Of a DNA stretch of 64,000 bases, positions 32,739-43,667 are shown one piece after another. The stretch's first letter is position 1; the number at the start of each line of letters is the position of its first letter. This DNA comes from Hygrophila difformis (Eukaryota; Streptophyta; Magnoliopsida; Lamiales; Acanthaceae). The position numbers and the translations under genes are program-made. Under the pieces are notes generated by a model. That model worked only from the letters and a program-made list of their open reading frames with translations, did not search any database and was not told the origin of the DNA. The DNA is taken from the NCBI GenBank assembly GCA_030278955.1, contig JAOANR010000006.1:59571060-59635059 (forward strand), read 5' to 3'.

Positions 32739-33079
32739 AGTACGGAGCATGATCACTCATTGGGGGATCATTTTGGACACTTAATTATTTATTTTACGTA
32801 ACTTGCATGAACGGGTCTGTTTAACCCGTGGTTTGGCCATGTCGGCCCTATATTTTAAATTCCGCTGCATACACTTTACTTCCGCTGCGTACTTTATATT
32901 CTCGCTGCAACTCTGATGTGGTATTTTTAAATTATTTATGAATGGGCTACTGGAATGTTTTAAATTCTGAAAAACCATAGCCTTGCATCTCTTTAGTGAG
33001 CTCGGAGAAACCGTGTCTTGCTAGGGAGGTGTGGCGGTGGCATCCCGGCCTGGGTTACCAAAACCGGGGTGTTACAATG

Positions 33080-33091
33080 TGGTATCAGAGC
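33080..33091 (+). other. Primer binding site (initiator tRNA-Met), family C
   Basis: TGGTATCAGAGC starting 4 bp after the LTR. Confidence 0.9.
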
Positions 33092-33676
33092 CCGGAATAT
33101 TTTAGAACTACTATTTTAAAGAGCTCGGAATATTTTTAAACTATTATTTTCAAGTATTATTATTTTTAAAGTTATCATTTCTAAACTAGTAGTATATTTC
33201 AAAAAGCCCAATTATTGTTTTGAAGTTAAAGCCCAAATTTTTAGCCCAAAAATTTTAAGAAGCCCAAGAAATTATTTTTAGCCCAATACCTGTATTTTTA
33301 AATAAAGCCCAAATGTTTATTATTTCGAGCCCAAAATTTTTATTTACTTAGTGTAATATTTTAAACCCAAGGATTAATTATTTTTGGCTCAATATCTAAA
33401 TATCATGATAACCCCAACTATTTTGGCCCAATAACTTGTTTTTATTTAAAGCCCAAATAATTTATTTCTTTCGGCCCAATAATAGTGGCCCAAACCTTTT
33501 ATCCTTATTTTAGTCTATCCATGGAATAAATTTATTTTTAAAACCCATGGATAAATAAATGCATGCATAAAATTTTTTTTATCAGGGGGATCATCACTGC
33601 ATGTGCATATTGCATTTCTATACCTTAGAGAACCTAGAAGCGTTATGTTGTAACCTAGATCTTTTTCTTGCGCTAG
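33092..33676 (+). other. Family C leader
   Basis: Non-coding AT-rich leader with many GCCCAAA/GGCCCAATA repeats. Related sequence in reverse is found at 43209-43652 (family B) and 61440-61900 (element D). Confidence 0.6.
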
Positions 33677-34003
33677 ATGGCTAACCAAGACATGATGAAC
33701 TTAATGGTCAAAATGATGAACGCTCACTTTGATTCCCAACAAACCATACAACAAATGGAACATCGTATGGCCCAATTGGAGGCAAATCTGCACCATATGG
33801 GAAGCTTAAGAGAGGCGGACCACCACCGCATAAACCAGCTCGAAGACCAAATCCAAACCCTCACTACACAAAATCTATGTTTAAAGGAGCTTGTTGATGC
33901 TCATGGGGATGACTTGAACCACATTTTCGATGACCTACTACCGTCAAGCCCGGTGGAGGAAGATCCGGAGGAGGATCCCACCACTGTGCCGGAGGACGCC
34001 TAG
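33677..34003 (+). CDS. Extra coiled-coil acidic reading frame before gag (family C)
   Basis: 108 codons from ATG to TAG. N-terminus MANQDMMNLMVKMMN, then heptad-patterned helix (MEHRMAQLEANLHHM, LREADHHRINQLEDQ), then an acidic tail (VEEDPEEDP). The same position and the same layout as 3352-3822 in family A, though the two have diverged strongly. No enzyme motif. Its function is unknown. A conserved start region and the RI..LE motif in the coil suggest selection at the protein level. Confidence 0.6.
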   Translation: MANQDMMNLMVKMMNAHFDSQQTIQQMEHRMAQLEANLHHMGSLREADHHRINQLEDQIQTLTTQNLCLKELVDAHGDDLNHIFDDLLPSSPVEEDPEEDPTTVPEDA

Positions 34004-34045
34004 AAACGATAGAAGGATCCTATTTTGGTATATCCTATCACTTGT

Positions 34046-34050
<5 letters not shown>

Positions 34051-34088
<38 letters not shown>

Positions 34089-34117
34089 AAAAAATATATA
34101 TATATATAAATAAATAA
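34051..34117 (+). repeat. AT microsatellite (TA and ATA runs)
   Basis: Runs of (TA)n, (ATA)n and (AAAT)n between the small frame and gag. Confidence 0.85.
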
Positions 34118-34315
34118 ATCAAGTTTTTGTTTGAACACTCTCTATTCCAAAAATTATGTTGAATTCCCAAACAACAAATCCATCTCAAGCGCACGGCTCA
34201 TTTAAACCTTGAAACCCAAGACCCTGAAACCCTAGACCCTGGGGTTTCGATAATCATTGTATAAACCCTTTATTATATTTTCCTTAAAATCTAAATCACT
34301 TGTTCTTGCAACAGA

Positions 34316-37300
34316 ATGGCACCGAGAGGGAGACCGCGCGTCCAGCCCATTCCTCCCAATACCAACGAAATACCTAGGCAACCTGACATGCCGATACCAA
34401 ACGTGGGTGTACACGCTCAGGAAGAGCCAGCAGGCCCTATACCAGACAACATAGGTAATCGCCTGCGCACTCTAGAAGAGGTTCTCATTGCGATAGGGAA
34501 CGCGCAAGTGAACCAAGGCCAAGCGGCTGCGGCACCTCCACCACAAGCTCGCATTAATTACCTAGCCATGGTGAACCCATACCAACCGCCGCACTATGCA
34601 GGCGAGGAAGACCCTGCAAAACTAGAGGAGTGGATTAGGACCTTCGACAAGTTGTTAAGCGCAGTTAAGTGCCCAGAAGGGGAAAAGGTGCATGTGGCCT
34701 CATACTACTTGGGAGGTGAAGCAGACGACTGGTGGCAAGCCACCCAGGGAAAGATACGAGAGGAAGATGTGCCCTATTCATGGACTGAAATGATGGAACT
34801 GCTCAGGGACCGATTTTACCCCCTGAGTACGAAGGCAGCCATGTACGAGGAGTTTTTGTCACTGAAACAAGGCGGGCAGACTGTACAAGAGTATTACACT
34901 CGATTCAAGGAGTTGGTGCGCTTTGCACCAAGACTAGTACCGACAGACGTAGAGAAGGCACAAAAATTCGAGATGGGATTGAACTTGACCATACGGGAAG
35001 TGATCACTGGTGTCCATTACCCGGACCTGCAAGCAGTATATGATCGTGCAGTTGCTGTTGCAAGGGTGCAACAACTGAAGAGGAGGATGAGTGGAGAGTC
35101 CAGCCGGGGACCTCCGGGGCAAGATAAGAGGAACAGGGATAACCGCACCGGTAACAATTCTGGAGGAAACAACTTTCGGGGAGGCCTGAACAGACCCCCT
35201 CAGAACAACAATAGGGGAAATGGTGGGAGAACCTTTTTCCAGGGTAACCCTGTGCCACCATGCCCAAGATGCGGGAGACCTCACTTGATTAGGGGATGCC
35301 CCCAACAGGGCACATGCTTCAGGTGTGGTCGATTTGGTCATCGGATGAATGAGTGCCGGACTCGAATTGAAAACATCACCAAGCGAGAGGACTTGATTAT
35401 AGGGCCAGTACAGCCTCGTAACCAAAATGGACGGAATGGTAACTATCAAGGGTACAGACCCCCTCAGAACCAGAATTTCAACCAGAATCAACGCCCTCCA
35501 CAGAATCCAAATCAACAACAGAATCAGAACCCGAACCGGGATCAGCCGGGCAACCAAGGACGGCCCATGGGGAGGTTGAATGTTATCAACCAAGCAGATG
35601 TGCCTATGCAGGGTGACGTGATGGCAGGTACATTCCATGTTTTAAGTACACCCCTTAAAGTTCTGTTTGACTCAGGAGCTAGTTGTTCGATTATATCATC
35701 AAGAGTCTTATCTGAACTAGATCTACCTAAGTGCGAACTGATTAACTTAGAAATTCAACTACCATCAGGAGAGGTAGTACCATGCTCTAAACGTTATAAC
35801 GGAATTCCGATAGTTATCAAGAACATAGAATTTTTCGCAAACTTGGTAGAATTTAATTTAAGGGACTTCGACGTTATACTGGGAATGGATTGGTTGACCC
35901 GGTATAAAGCGGTAATAGAATGTCAAAAGCAGAAGATCACCTTGTCGAAAGGTAGGAGAAAGAGAGTCATCTTTTACTCTCAACCCCCTAAGAGGAGCAA
36001 CAAGGTTGTTAACGCTCTCAAGCTTCGTAGCTTAATGCATAAGGGATACGCGTTGTATGCATGCTACGTTCACAACCTGGAGGCGGAAGAGAGCAAGGTT
36101 GACGACATCCCAGTGGTGAGAGAATACCCGGACGTATTTCCTGAAGACATCCCTGGTATGCCACCTGAGAGAGATCTTGAATTCACCATAGATCTCATTC
36201 CGGGAACGGAACCTGTCTCGAAGGCCCCTTACCGTATGGCACCACTGGAAATGAAGGAGTTAAAGGAACAACTCGAAGAGTTGTTGGAGAAAGGATACAT
36301 AAGACCAAGTACGTCCCCGTGGGGAGCACCGGTCTTATTTGTTAAAAAGAAGGACGGAGGACTACGCCTTTGCATCGATTACAGAGGACTCAATCAAGTG
36401 ACCATCAAGAACAAGTATCCATTACCAAGGATTGAGGACTTATTTGATCAATTGAAGGGGGCGTCAGTGTTCTCAAAGATCGACTTGCGATCCGGTTATC
36501 ACCAGCTGAGGATTGCGGAGAAGGATATCCCGAAGACGGCATTCCGAACTCGTTATGGACACTATGAGTTCACAGTATTATCCTTTGGGTTAACAAATGC
36601 ACCTGCAATGTTCATGAACCTCATGAACGATGTATTTAGAGAATTGTTAGATCAAAGCGTCGTGGTGTTCATCGACGACATCCTGATCTACTCGAGAAGC
36701 GAGGAGGAGCATTCCCAACATTTGCACCAAGTGTTAGGGATTTTGCGCAAGAACCAACTCTATGGCAAACTATCCAAATGCGACTTTTGGTTGAAGGAAG
36801 TAGCATTCCTTGGGCACATAGTATCCGCCACTGGAGTTTCAGTGGATCAGGCAAAAATTTCGGCGGTGACGGAATGGGTATCGCCGACGAGTCCAACTGA
36901 AATACGGAGCTTCCTTGGGCTAGCTGGTTATTATAGGCGATTTGTGAAGGACTTCTCAAAAATCGCACGCCCGTTGACCCAGCTGTTGAAGAAAGGGGTA
37001 AAATATGACTGGACCAATGAGTGTGAGTCCGCGTTTCAAGAACTGAAAAAGCGACTCACCAGTACACCCGTACTAGCACTACCATCAGAGAATGGTGACT
37101 TCGAGGTTTACAGTGACGCTTCAAAGGAAGGTCTAGGATGTGTTTTGATGCAAGACTCGAGGGTCATTGCATATGCTTCGCGCCAATTGAAACCTCATGA
37201 AGCGAACTACCCAACGCACGACTTGGAGTTGGCGGCAGTCGTGTTCGCTCTGAAAATATGGAGACACTACCTTTATGGGAGAAAGTGTCGGATGTTCACA

Positions 37301-37830
37301 GACCACAAAAGCCTCAAATACATATTCACTCAAAAAGAGCTAAATCTGAGACAACGGAGATGGTTGGAACTAATCAAGGACTATGATCTCGAAATTTCTT
37401 ACCACGAAGGGAAGGCCAACGTAGTAGCCGATGCCTTAAGCCGGAAGACCCAACATGTGGCAAATTCGATGGTGATTCCGCCAGCATTATATATGGACTT
37501 GGCAAGATTGAGCTTAGAACTAGTGCATTCGGGCACTGTAAACGAAATGGTCAACGCCATGGTAGTCGAATCAACCATATTTGACGAGATCAAACTCGCC
37601 CAACCGGGTGACGCAAAGTTGGAAAGGATTAAGGAGAACATTGCCAACGGGAAGGCAATAGGATTTGCTATCCATGAGGACGGAAGCATTCGTTTCAAGG
37701 GAAGATGGTGTGTACCACAAAAATGCATGGAGATAAAACAAAGATTGATGGAAGAGGGGCATAACACACCTTACTCGGTTCACCCTGGAGGCGACAAATT
37801 ATATAAGGATTTGAGGAAAATTTACTGGTG
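34316..37830 (+). CDS. Family C gag-pol polyprotein, intact up to the Cassandra insertion
   Basis: One open frame from ATG ([10 protein letters not shown]) with no internal stop for over 1170 codons. Gag domain at about residues 80-220 ([27 protein letters not shown]). Zinc knuckles at about 315-347 ([22 protein letters not shown]). Protease LFDSGASCS at about 450. RT with FIDD at about 783. RNase [12 protein letters not shown] at about 931. The integrase zinc region starts near 1155 ([12 protein letters not shown]) and is cut at KIYW by a Cassandra element. Gag and pol share a frame, as in many chromoviruses. The open frame runs another 30 codons into the Cassandra LTR. The ATG follows CTTGCAACAG, a possible acceptor. 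Confidence 0.93.
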
Positions 37831-37920
37831 TGTAATACCCCGAGAGAATGTATGGAAAAATAGCTTAAAAGGATTGAAAAATCTACTCATGTCAACAAAG
37901 TGCACCTTTCTTTTCTGGTG

Positions 37921-38015
37921 ACCATCCCATAAGAACTCCACAGTTAAGCGTGCTTATTGTGGAGTAGTTTTAAGGATGGGTGACCTCCTGGGAAGTTTCT
38001 CAGGGTGTGCGCGAG
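37921..38015 (+). other. 5S rRNA-like segment in Cassandra LTR 1
   Basis: Matches the 3' two-thirds of plant 5S rRNA, including AGTTAAGCGTGCTT (A-box side) and a complete C-box region GGATGGGTGACCTCCTGGGA at 37974-37993. These are the Pol III internal promoter parts. It is not a functional rRNA gene: the 5' part is lost and the middle is altered. Confidence 0.9.
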
Positions 38016-38352
38016 TGAGGCCAAAGCGCACTGGAAAGAGTTCTGTTGACCTGTGGGGCCAGACTTCAATTCCGAAAGAAGCTCGAAAGCAACTCCGCCT
38101 CCATAGTGGGCCGGGGTGTTACAGAATGGTATCAGAGCCAACCTGCGACCGCGCGCTGTGCTGGGAGTACCAGTCAGGCGTCTAGCGGGGCAAAGATCCT
38201 GAGGGACTTTGATTAGGCGATCAAGGCGCAACGAGGATGTTGCGTTCTCAAGTGGGGTAGATTGTAATACCCCGAGAGAATGTATGGAAAAATAGCTTAA
38301 AAGGATTGAAAAATCTACTCATGTCAACAAAGTGCACCTTTCTTTTCTGGTG

Positions 38353-38447
38353 ACCATCCCATAAGAACTCCACAGTTAAGCGTGCTTGTTGTGGAGTAGT
38401 TTTAAGGATGGGTGACCTCCTGGGAAGTTTCTCAGGGTGTGCGCGAG
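38353..38447 (+). other. 5S rRNA-like segment in Cassandra LTR 2
   Basis: Second copy, C-box region from 38406. It differs from LTR 1 by one base, CTTGTTG rather than CTTATTG, which is closer to the CTTGGG of 5S rRNA. Confidence 0.9.
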
Positions 38448-38555
38448 TGAGGCCAAAGCGCACTGGAAAGAGTTCTGTTGACCTGTGGGGCCAGACTTCA
38501 ATTCCGAAAGAAGCTCGAAAGCAACTCCGCCTCCATAGTGGGCCGGGGTGTTACA

Positions 38556-39230
38556 TGGTGGCCGAGGATGAAAAATGAAGTGGCAGAATTTGTAGCGAGA
38601 TGCCTCACGTGCCAAAAGGTCAAAGCCGTGCGACAGAAACCCTTAGGATTGATGCAACCATTGGAAATCCCGAGTTGGAAGTGGGATAGTATCTCTATGG
38701 ATTTCGTTTCGGGATTACCACGATCACCAAGAGGAATGAATAAGATATGGGTGATTGTCGATAGGCTAACGAAGACGGCCATTTTTATTCCAATGAAGGA
38801 CACTTGGACCATGGACCAATTAGAAAGGGCGTATATTGACAATGTGGTACGAAGACACGGGGTGCCACATGACATTATCTCCGATAGAGACAGTAGATTT
38901 GTCTCTCACTTTTGGATCAAGTTACAAGAAGCCCTCGGTACGCAGATTAAGATGAGCACCGCATTCCACCCAATGACGGATGGACAAACTGAGAGAACAA
39001 TCCAAACGTTGGAAGACATGCTGAGAGCTTGCGTCCTAGAGTTTAAGGGTAGCTGGGAAAATCATTTACCCCTAATTGAATTTTCCTACAACAATAGCTA
39101 CCACGCTAGCATCGGCATGGCACCATTCGAGGCATTGTATGGTCGAAGGTGCCGAAGTCCGTTGAGTTGGGAAGGGAGTGATAAGACAGTGGTAGTAGGA
39201 CCACAACTCGTAGAAGATATGACCCAATAA
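38556..39230 (+). CDS. Family C integrase, downstream of Cassandra, ending at a nonsense codon
   Basis: Resumes the family C frame with the WWPRMK segment (the duplicated TGGTG supplies part of it), the second half of the zinc region (CLTCQ) and the DDE core ([23 protein letters not shown]). It stops at TAA 39228-39230 where the other copy has CAA, so this copy carries a point nonsense mutation in addition to the Cassandra. Confidence 0.9.
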   Translation, partial: WWPRMKNEVAEFVARCLTCQKVKAVRQKPLGLMQPLEIPSWKWDSISMDFVSGLPRSPRGMNKIWVIVDRLTKTAIFIPMKDTWTMDQLERAYIDNVVRRHGVPHDIISDRDSRFVSHFWIKLQEALGTQIKMSTAFHPMTDGQTERTIQTLEDMLRACVLEFKGSWENHLPLIEFSYNNSYHASIGMAPFEALYGRRCRSPLSWEGSDKTVVVGPQLVEDMTQ

Positions 39231-39764
39231 ATCAAAGTGATTCGAGGAAAGATGAAAGCGGCCCAGGACCGACAGAAAAGTTATGCCGATGTGAGACGGC
39301 AAGACCTAGAATTTCAAGTTGGGGATAAGGTCATGTTAAAGATATCACCGATGAAGGGGGTTATGCGTTTTGGCAAACGAGGAAAGTTAAGCCCTCGATA
39401 TATAGGACCTTATGAAATTCTAGAAAAAGTCGGGAATTTAGCATATCGTCTAGCCTTACCGCCACAATTGGCTAGAGTTCACAACGTGTTCCACATATCA
39501 CAATTGAAGAAGTATGTGCACGATCCGACCCATGTACTCCAACCGGAAGGAATTGAATTGGATGATGACTTGAGCTATGAGGAAATTCCGGTACGAATAC
39601 TCGATGTTAAGGAGAGAGTAACAAGGAACAAAGCCGTGAGAATGGTCAAGGTTCTTTGGTCGAACCATGAAAGTGAAACGGCGACATGGGAGTTAGAATC
39701 CGACATGAAGGAGCGTTACCCGACCCTATTCCAAAACGGTGCAACCGCAGTTATGGGGACATAA
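39231..39764 (+). CDS. Family C integrase C-terminus and chromodomain after the nonsense codon
   Basis: Same frame as the preceding segment, from [19 protein letters not shown] to the chromodomain ([17 protein letters not shown]) and TAA. Matches 29122-29655. Confidence 0.88.
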   Translation: MKVIRGKMKAAQDRQKSYADVRRQDLEFQVGDKVMLKISPMKGVMRFGKRGKLSPRYIGPYEILEKVGNLAYRLALPPQLARVHNVFHISQLKKYVHDPTHVLQPEGIELDDDLSYEEIPVRILDVKERVTRNKAVRMVKVLWSNHESETATWELESDMKERYPTLFQNGATAVMGT

Positions 39765-40013
39765 CTGTAATCTTAAGGGGGAGAGGATGTAACGACCCGA
39801 ATATTTTGTATCCCAAATGAACAAATTCAAATTGTTTTGAACTACGTAATGACTTGATCCCTTCACGGGGTACGTAGGCAACTTGGAAATTTCAATTCTG
39901 GGTTCAGTCGAATAATATCAAACAACAAAACACAATGATACAATCGCAATCAATCAATCGGTCAATAAGTCGCGCAACTTCGGGGACGAAGTTGATTCTT
40001 AAGGAGGGTAGAT
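39765..40013 (+). other. Family C 3' UTR with two polypurine tracts
   Basis: First tract then TGTAACGACCCG from 39788; second tract AAGGAGGGTAGAT directly before the LTR at 40014. Confidence 0.65.
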
Positions 40014-43000
40014 TGAAATACCATAGAAATTGCCCGATATATATGTATGAATATATATTTTGATCAATTCACTAAGTAGATTTTTAATCAAATCTATATA
40101 TATTTATATGTTCAAATATGTGCTTAAAGATTAGTATATTATTTTCTACAAAACATACTTTGAAAAATTATATATATTTGTCTTTTCAAATAAATATATG
40201 GATTTCAATATCAAGTGTAATAAGTATATGGTTCATAGAATATTTTAAATCCATATACAAGTTTATATACACATATATACCTTGGTCTTGAAATAATCTT
40301 TCCAAACATGTACACATGTATATACATGTATATATTTACATGTTTAAATTATAATGAGAATTATCTATTTTCTATATATCCTTGATTAATCATTCTACCC
40401 ATATTTTTTTTATTATGGAATTATTCTAGAATGCCATAATATAATTGGGACTATGGTTTGAAATTGTAGGGTGGAATATTAATCATATCTTGTCATTTTC
40501 AAATAAAGAATATATTCCTTTTTGAAGCTATTTATGACTTATAAGATCACAAAAATTCTCACATTATGATTTTTTTAAGATAAGAATCTTAATATATATA
40601 TATAAAAAAAAAAAAAAAAATTTTAAAAAAAAAAAAAAAAAAAAGTTACTGTAGCATGCTACTGTAGCACGCTACTGTAGCATGCTACTGTAGCAGTCGG
40701 GCATTATGCATTTTTGGTGACTTTTTGCCATTTTTTGGGTCCCAAAGGTGGGAATCTTGATCTATCACGGGGGAGGCATATTTTGGATGATTATTAGATG
40801 TCCCTAACACCCCATTTCAGTCTTCAACACTCAATAATTCATCCCAAAACTCTCCCAAACTCTCCCAAAGCCAAAACACTCTTCCGGCGACTTTCCGGCA
40901 ACTTTCCGGCAATCAAATCCAACTAAGGTAGTGTGTAGATCAAGGATTTGCAGGCATTGGATTGTTGGTAAGGTGTAAATCAAGTTTCCTTATTGCTTTA
41001 AGATCATAATCAACCTTCTAACTTACGGATCTTTACTTGCAAAACACGTTCGTAGCCAAAGGAGAAGAAGAACGTGTTGCGTAGATCCGTTCGTGGCGAT
41101 TTTGGACAAATCGATCAACTCTAGAACGTTCAAGAACTCACTCACTGTAAGTTAATACCTTCCATATCAATATGGGTGGTTTAAAGACATCCGAAACATT
41201 GGATCTTAAACGAAACGTTGAAATCAAACCTAAAAACCCCAATCTACGTATTTTCTGAAATCCGAGCAAAACTCTTACTTCGAGCGTTCAAACCTGAAAA
41301 CTCAAAACTAAGATTTTGATCCTAAGATCTTAAGCTATATTGTGTAAAAATTTCAGAAATTTTCATCAAGTTTTGATACCCCAAATCAAGTCGGACATAT
41401 TCTGCGTTTTTAAGAATTTTCAAAAGTTGACAGATTTCATAACTGAACTTGATGAGCTTATTTCTATCATTTCTAGTCCGAACCAATCTTCATGATCTAA
41501 ACAAAAGTTGTAGATCTATGAGTCTTGAATACCTCTGTAAAATTTCATGCACTTTCATTAAGATTTGCTATCCCAAACCGCGTCGAACATATTCTGTGGT
41601 GCATGAACCTTTCGAAAACTGAGACAGATTTTAAGACCGAACTTAGTAGATTAATCTGACTTAATCCGTGATGAATTTGCATAATTTGCCTCTAATAAAA
41701 CTTGTTTATTTTGGTGTCTTTTAAGTGCCTGTAAATTTTCAGAATTTTTGGAGTTCATTTGATATGTTAAAAAGTCAAATCTTTGACAGATGTCAAACCT
41801 GAATCCTGACAGCATACTATTTGTGTAGAAAACTTGATTTTTGACATGCTTCCCATCATTTTTCCGAAAAACTCAAAACATGAAAGTTGTTCATTGGGAT
41901 GTTTTTGAGCTACTGTGAAAATTTCAGATCAATCGCCTAAGAAATGGATTTTTAAACTGAAAAGGCGTAAACTGTGACATCGATCGGTTTTAAACTTGTG
42001 AAATTTTGAAATTTCTAAACAACGATCGAAATCTTGTGATACGATAAAGCTGTATTTTTGGAAATCCCGTTACACTAAAGTTGAAACGATATCGGTTACA
42101 TTGGGGGGTGAGTGCTCTGCAGGGTGCCCTCCTAATTATTCATTTTGTGCCTAAACGGCAATGATTATTACGCGCGAAAGATTGCCAAAACGGCATCTTA
42201 TATTTTTGGGCCTATCCTCTCGGGTGTATCCGTGTGGGTTACTCGAGGCTTGACGGAGCGGTACTGGATATGGCGTATTTGGTCACAAGAGACCAACGGC
42301 CTACCCTCTCGAGTGTGTTCGTATGGGTTACTCGAGGCTCGACGGAGTGGTACTGGGTATGGCGAATCGGCTGCGGCCGCCGGAATACCGGCTAAATGAG
42401 ATGATACTTATGAAATTGGCTGAGGCCGCCGGATCACCGGCTAAATGATATATATATTGTTGAGATGATGGCGTAACGGGAAATATATTAAAAAGCTCAG
42501 ATTTTATGAAATTGGCTGCGGCCGTCGGATTGCCAGCTAAATTAATATTGTTGAGATGGTGGCGTATCGGGGAGAATTTTTTTTAAAAAAAAAAAAAAAA
42601 AGCTCAAATTTTCATTTACTTACTTACGGCATTATTCATGTTTTTAAATCATGTCTTAAATAATTGCCCATGCTTAAGTTTTAAATTATGAAATTAAATG
42701 TGTCTTTAAAGTATGCAATTACATTCGCATTTTTAAAATGTTTTTATGCATGGCAAAAAGTTTTATCTTAATTATTAAAAATCTAACCCCTTTATTGCTA
42801 TGAAAGGATTGACTTACTCAGTATTTTATAATACTGATAAAAACCGTTGTTCATTTTTTTTCTGTTACAGAGTACGGAGCATGATCACTCATTGGGGGAT
42901 CATTTTGGACACTTAATTATTTATTTTACGTAACTTGCATGAACGGGTCTGTTTAACCCGTGGTTTGGCCATGTCGGCCCTATATTTTAAATTCCGCTGC

Positions 43001-43208
43001 ATACACTTTACTTCCGCTGCGTACTTTATATTCTCGCTGCAACTCTGATGTGGTATTTTTAAATTATTTATGAATGGGCTACTGGAATGTTTTAAATTCT
43101 GAAAAACCATAGCCTTGCATCTCTTTAGTGAGCTCGGAGAAACCGTGTCTTGCTAGGGAGGTGTGGCGGTGGCATCCCGGCCTGGGTTACCAAAACCGGG
43201 GTGTTACA
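40014..43208 (+). repeat. Family C long terminal repeat (3' LTR), 3195 bp
   Basis: Near-identical to 29905-33076; the extra ~23 bp lie in the A tract at 40603-40644, with few substitutions elsewhere. It ends next to family B leader sequence (AAGGC...). Confidence 0.94.
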
Positions 43209-43667
43209 AAGGCAAGGTTAGTCTGAAGTTGGCGCTTCTAAGCCAAGACTCAAGGTCATGTCGAACACTAGAGTGAGAAGGTTATGTATCACATACGATT
43301 CACAAAAAAGGTTAGTACAGATATTTATGTATGCATATGCATATGTGATCCCCCAAAAAAAAAAAAATTTGCATGCATTTATTTATCCATGGGTTTTAAA
43401 AATAAATTTATTCCATGGATAGATTAAAATAAGGATAAAAGGTTTGGGCCACTATATTGGGCCGAAAGAAATAAATTATTTGGGCTTTAAATAAAAACAA
43501 GGTTATTGGGCCAAAATAATTTCTTGGGCTTCTAAAAAAAATTTTTGGGCTAAAAATTTGGGCTTTAATTTCAAAATAATAATTGGGCTCTTTAAAATAG
43601 TAGTTTAAAAATATTCCGGGCTATGTAAAATAATAGCTTTAAAATATTCCGGGCTCTGATACCACAT
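43209..43667 (-). other. Family B leader and primer binding site (minus strand)
   Basis: Reverse-orientation leader rich in TGGGCC/GGGCTTT motifs, with the tRNA-Met primer site in reverse (GCTCTGATACCA, 43653-43664) just before the LTR. This is all that remains of the family B internal region. Homologous sequence lies at 61310-61900. Confidence 0.8.

Larger units (their letters stand above)
29905..33076 (+). repeat. Family C long terminal repeat (5' LTR of the complete unit), 3172 bp
   Basis: TGAAATACC...GTGTTACA, followed by a tRNA-Met primer site. Contents: TA-rich U3, an A tract near 30495, an ACTGTAGC array (30513-30562), donor GTAAGG at 30836, TCTCGGGTGTATCCG...GGGTTACTCGAGGC repeats (about 32080-32225), CCGCCGGAATACCGGC-type motifs, the hairpin 32686-32705, an acceptor ending 32738, and the GC-rich end shared with families A and B. 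Confidence 0.93.
37831..38555 (+). mobile_element. Cassandra TRIM retrotransposon, 725 bp, TSD TGGTG
   Basis: Two 293-bp LTRs (37831-38123 and 38263-38555; TGTAATACCCC...GTGTTACA) flank a 139-bp non-coding internal region with a tRNA-Met primer site (38127-38138) and a purine tract AGTGGGGTAGAT before the second LTR. TGGTG lies on both sides (37826-37830 and 38556-38560). Each LTR holds a 5S-rRNA-derived segment, which defines Cassandra. I see one base difference between the LTRs (CTTATTG versus CTTGTTG), so it is young. It has no proteins and depends on other elements. It interrupts the integrase zinc-binding region of family C. Confidence 0.95.
28551..43208 (+). mobile_element. Ty3/gypsy chromovirus, family C, tandem form nested in family B
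   Basis: Order: integrase-to-3'UTR tail of one copy (28551-29904), LTR (29905-33076), full internal region (33077-40013, with a Cassandra inserted), LTR (40014-43208). The stretch 28551-33076 repeats as 38660-43208. LTRs start TGAAATACCATAG and end CCGGGGTGTTACA. Domain order gag-PR-RT-RH-INT-chromodomain. The left end is not a natural LTR boundary, so the array was cut by deletion or recombination. Confidence 0.9.

Noticed and set aside
34934..35638. Antisense 234-codon frame opposite family C gag
   Set aside because: Shadow of codon usage on the opposite strand of a real gag-pol frame.
37921..38015. Functional 5S rRNA gene
   Set aside because: The 5' third is missing and the segment lies in a retrotransposon LTR; it is the Cassandra signature.
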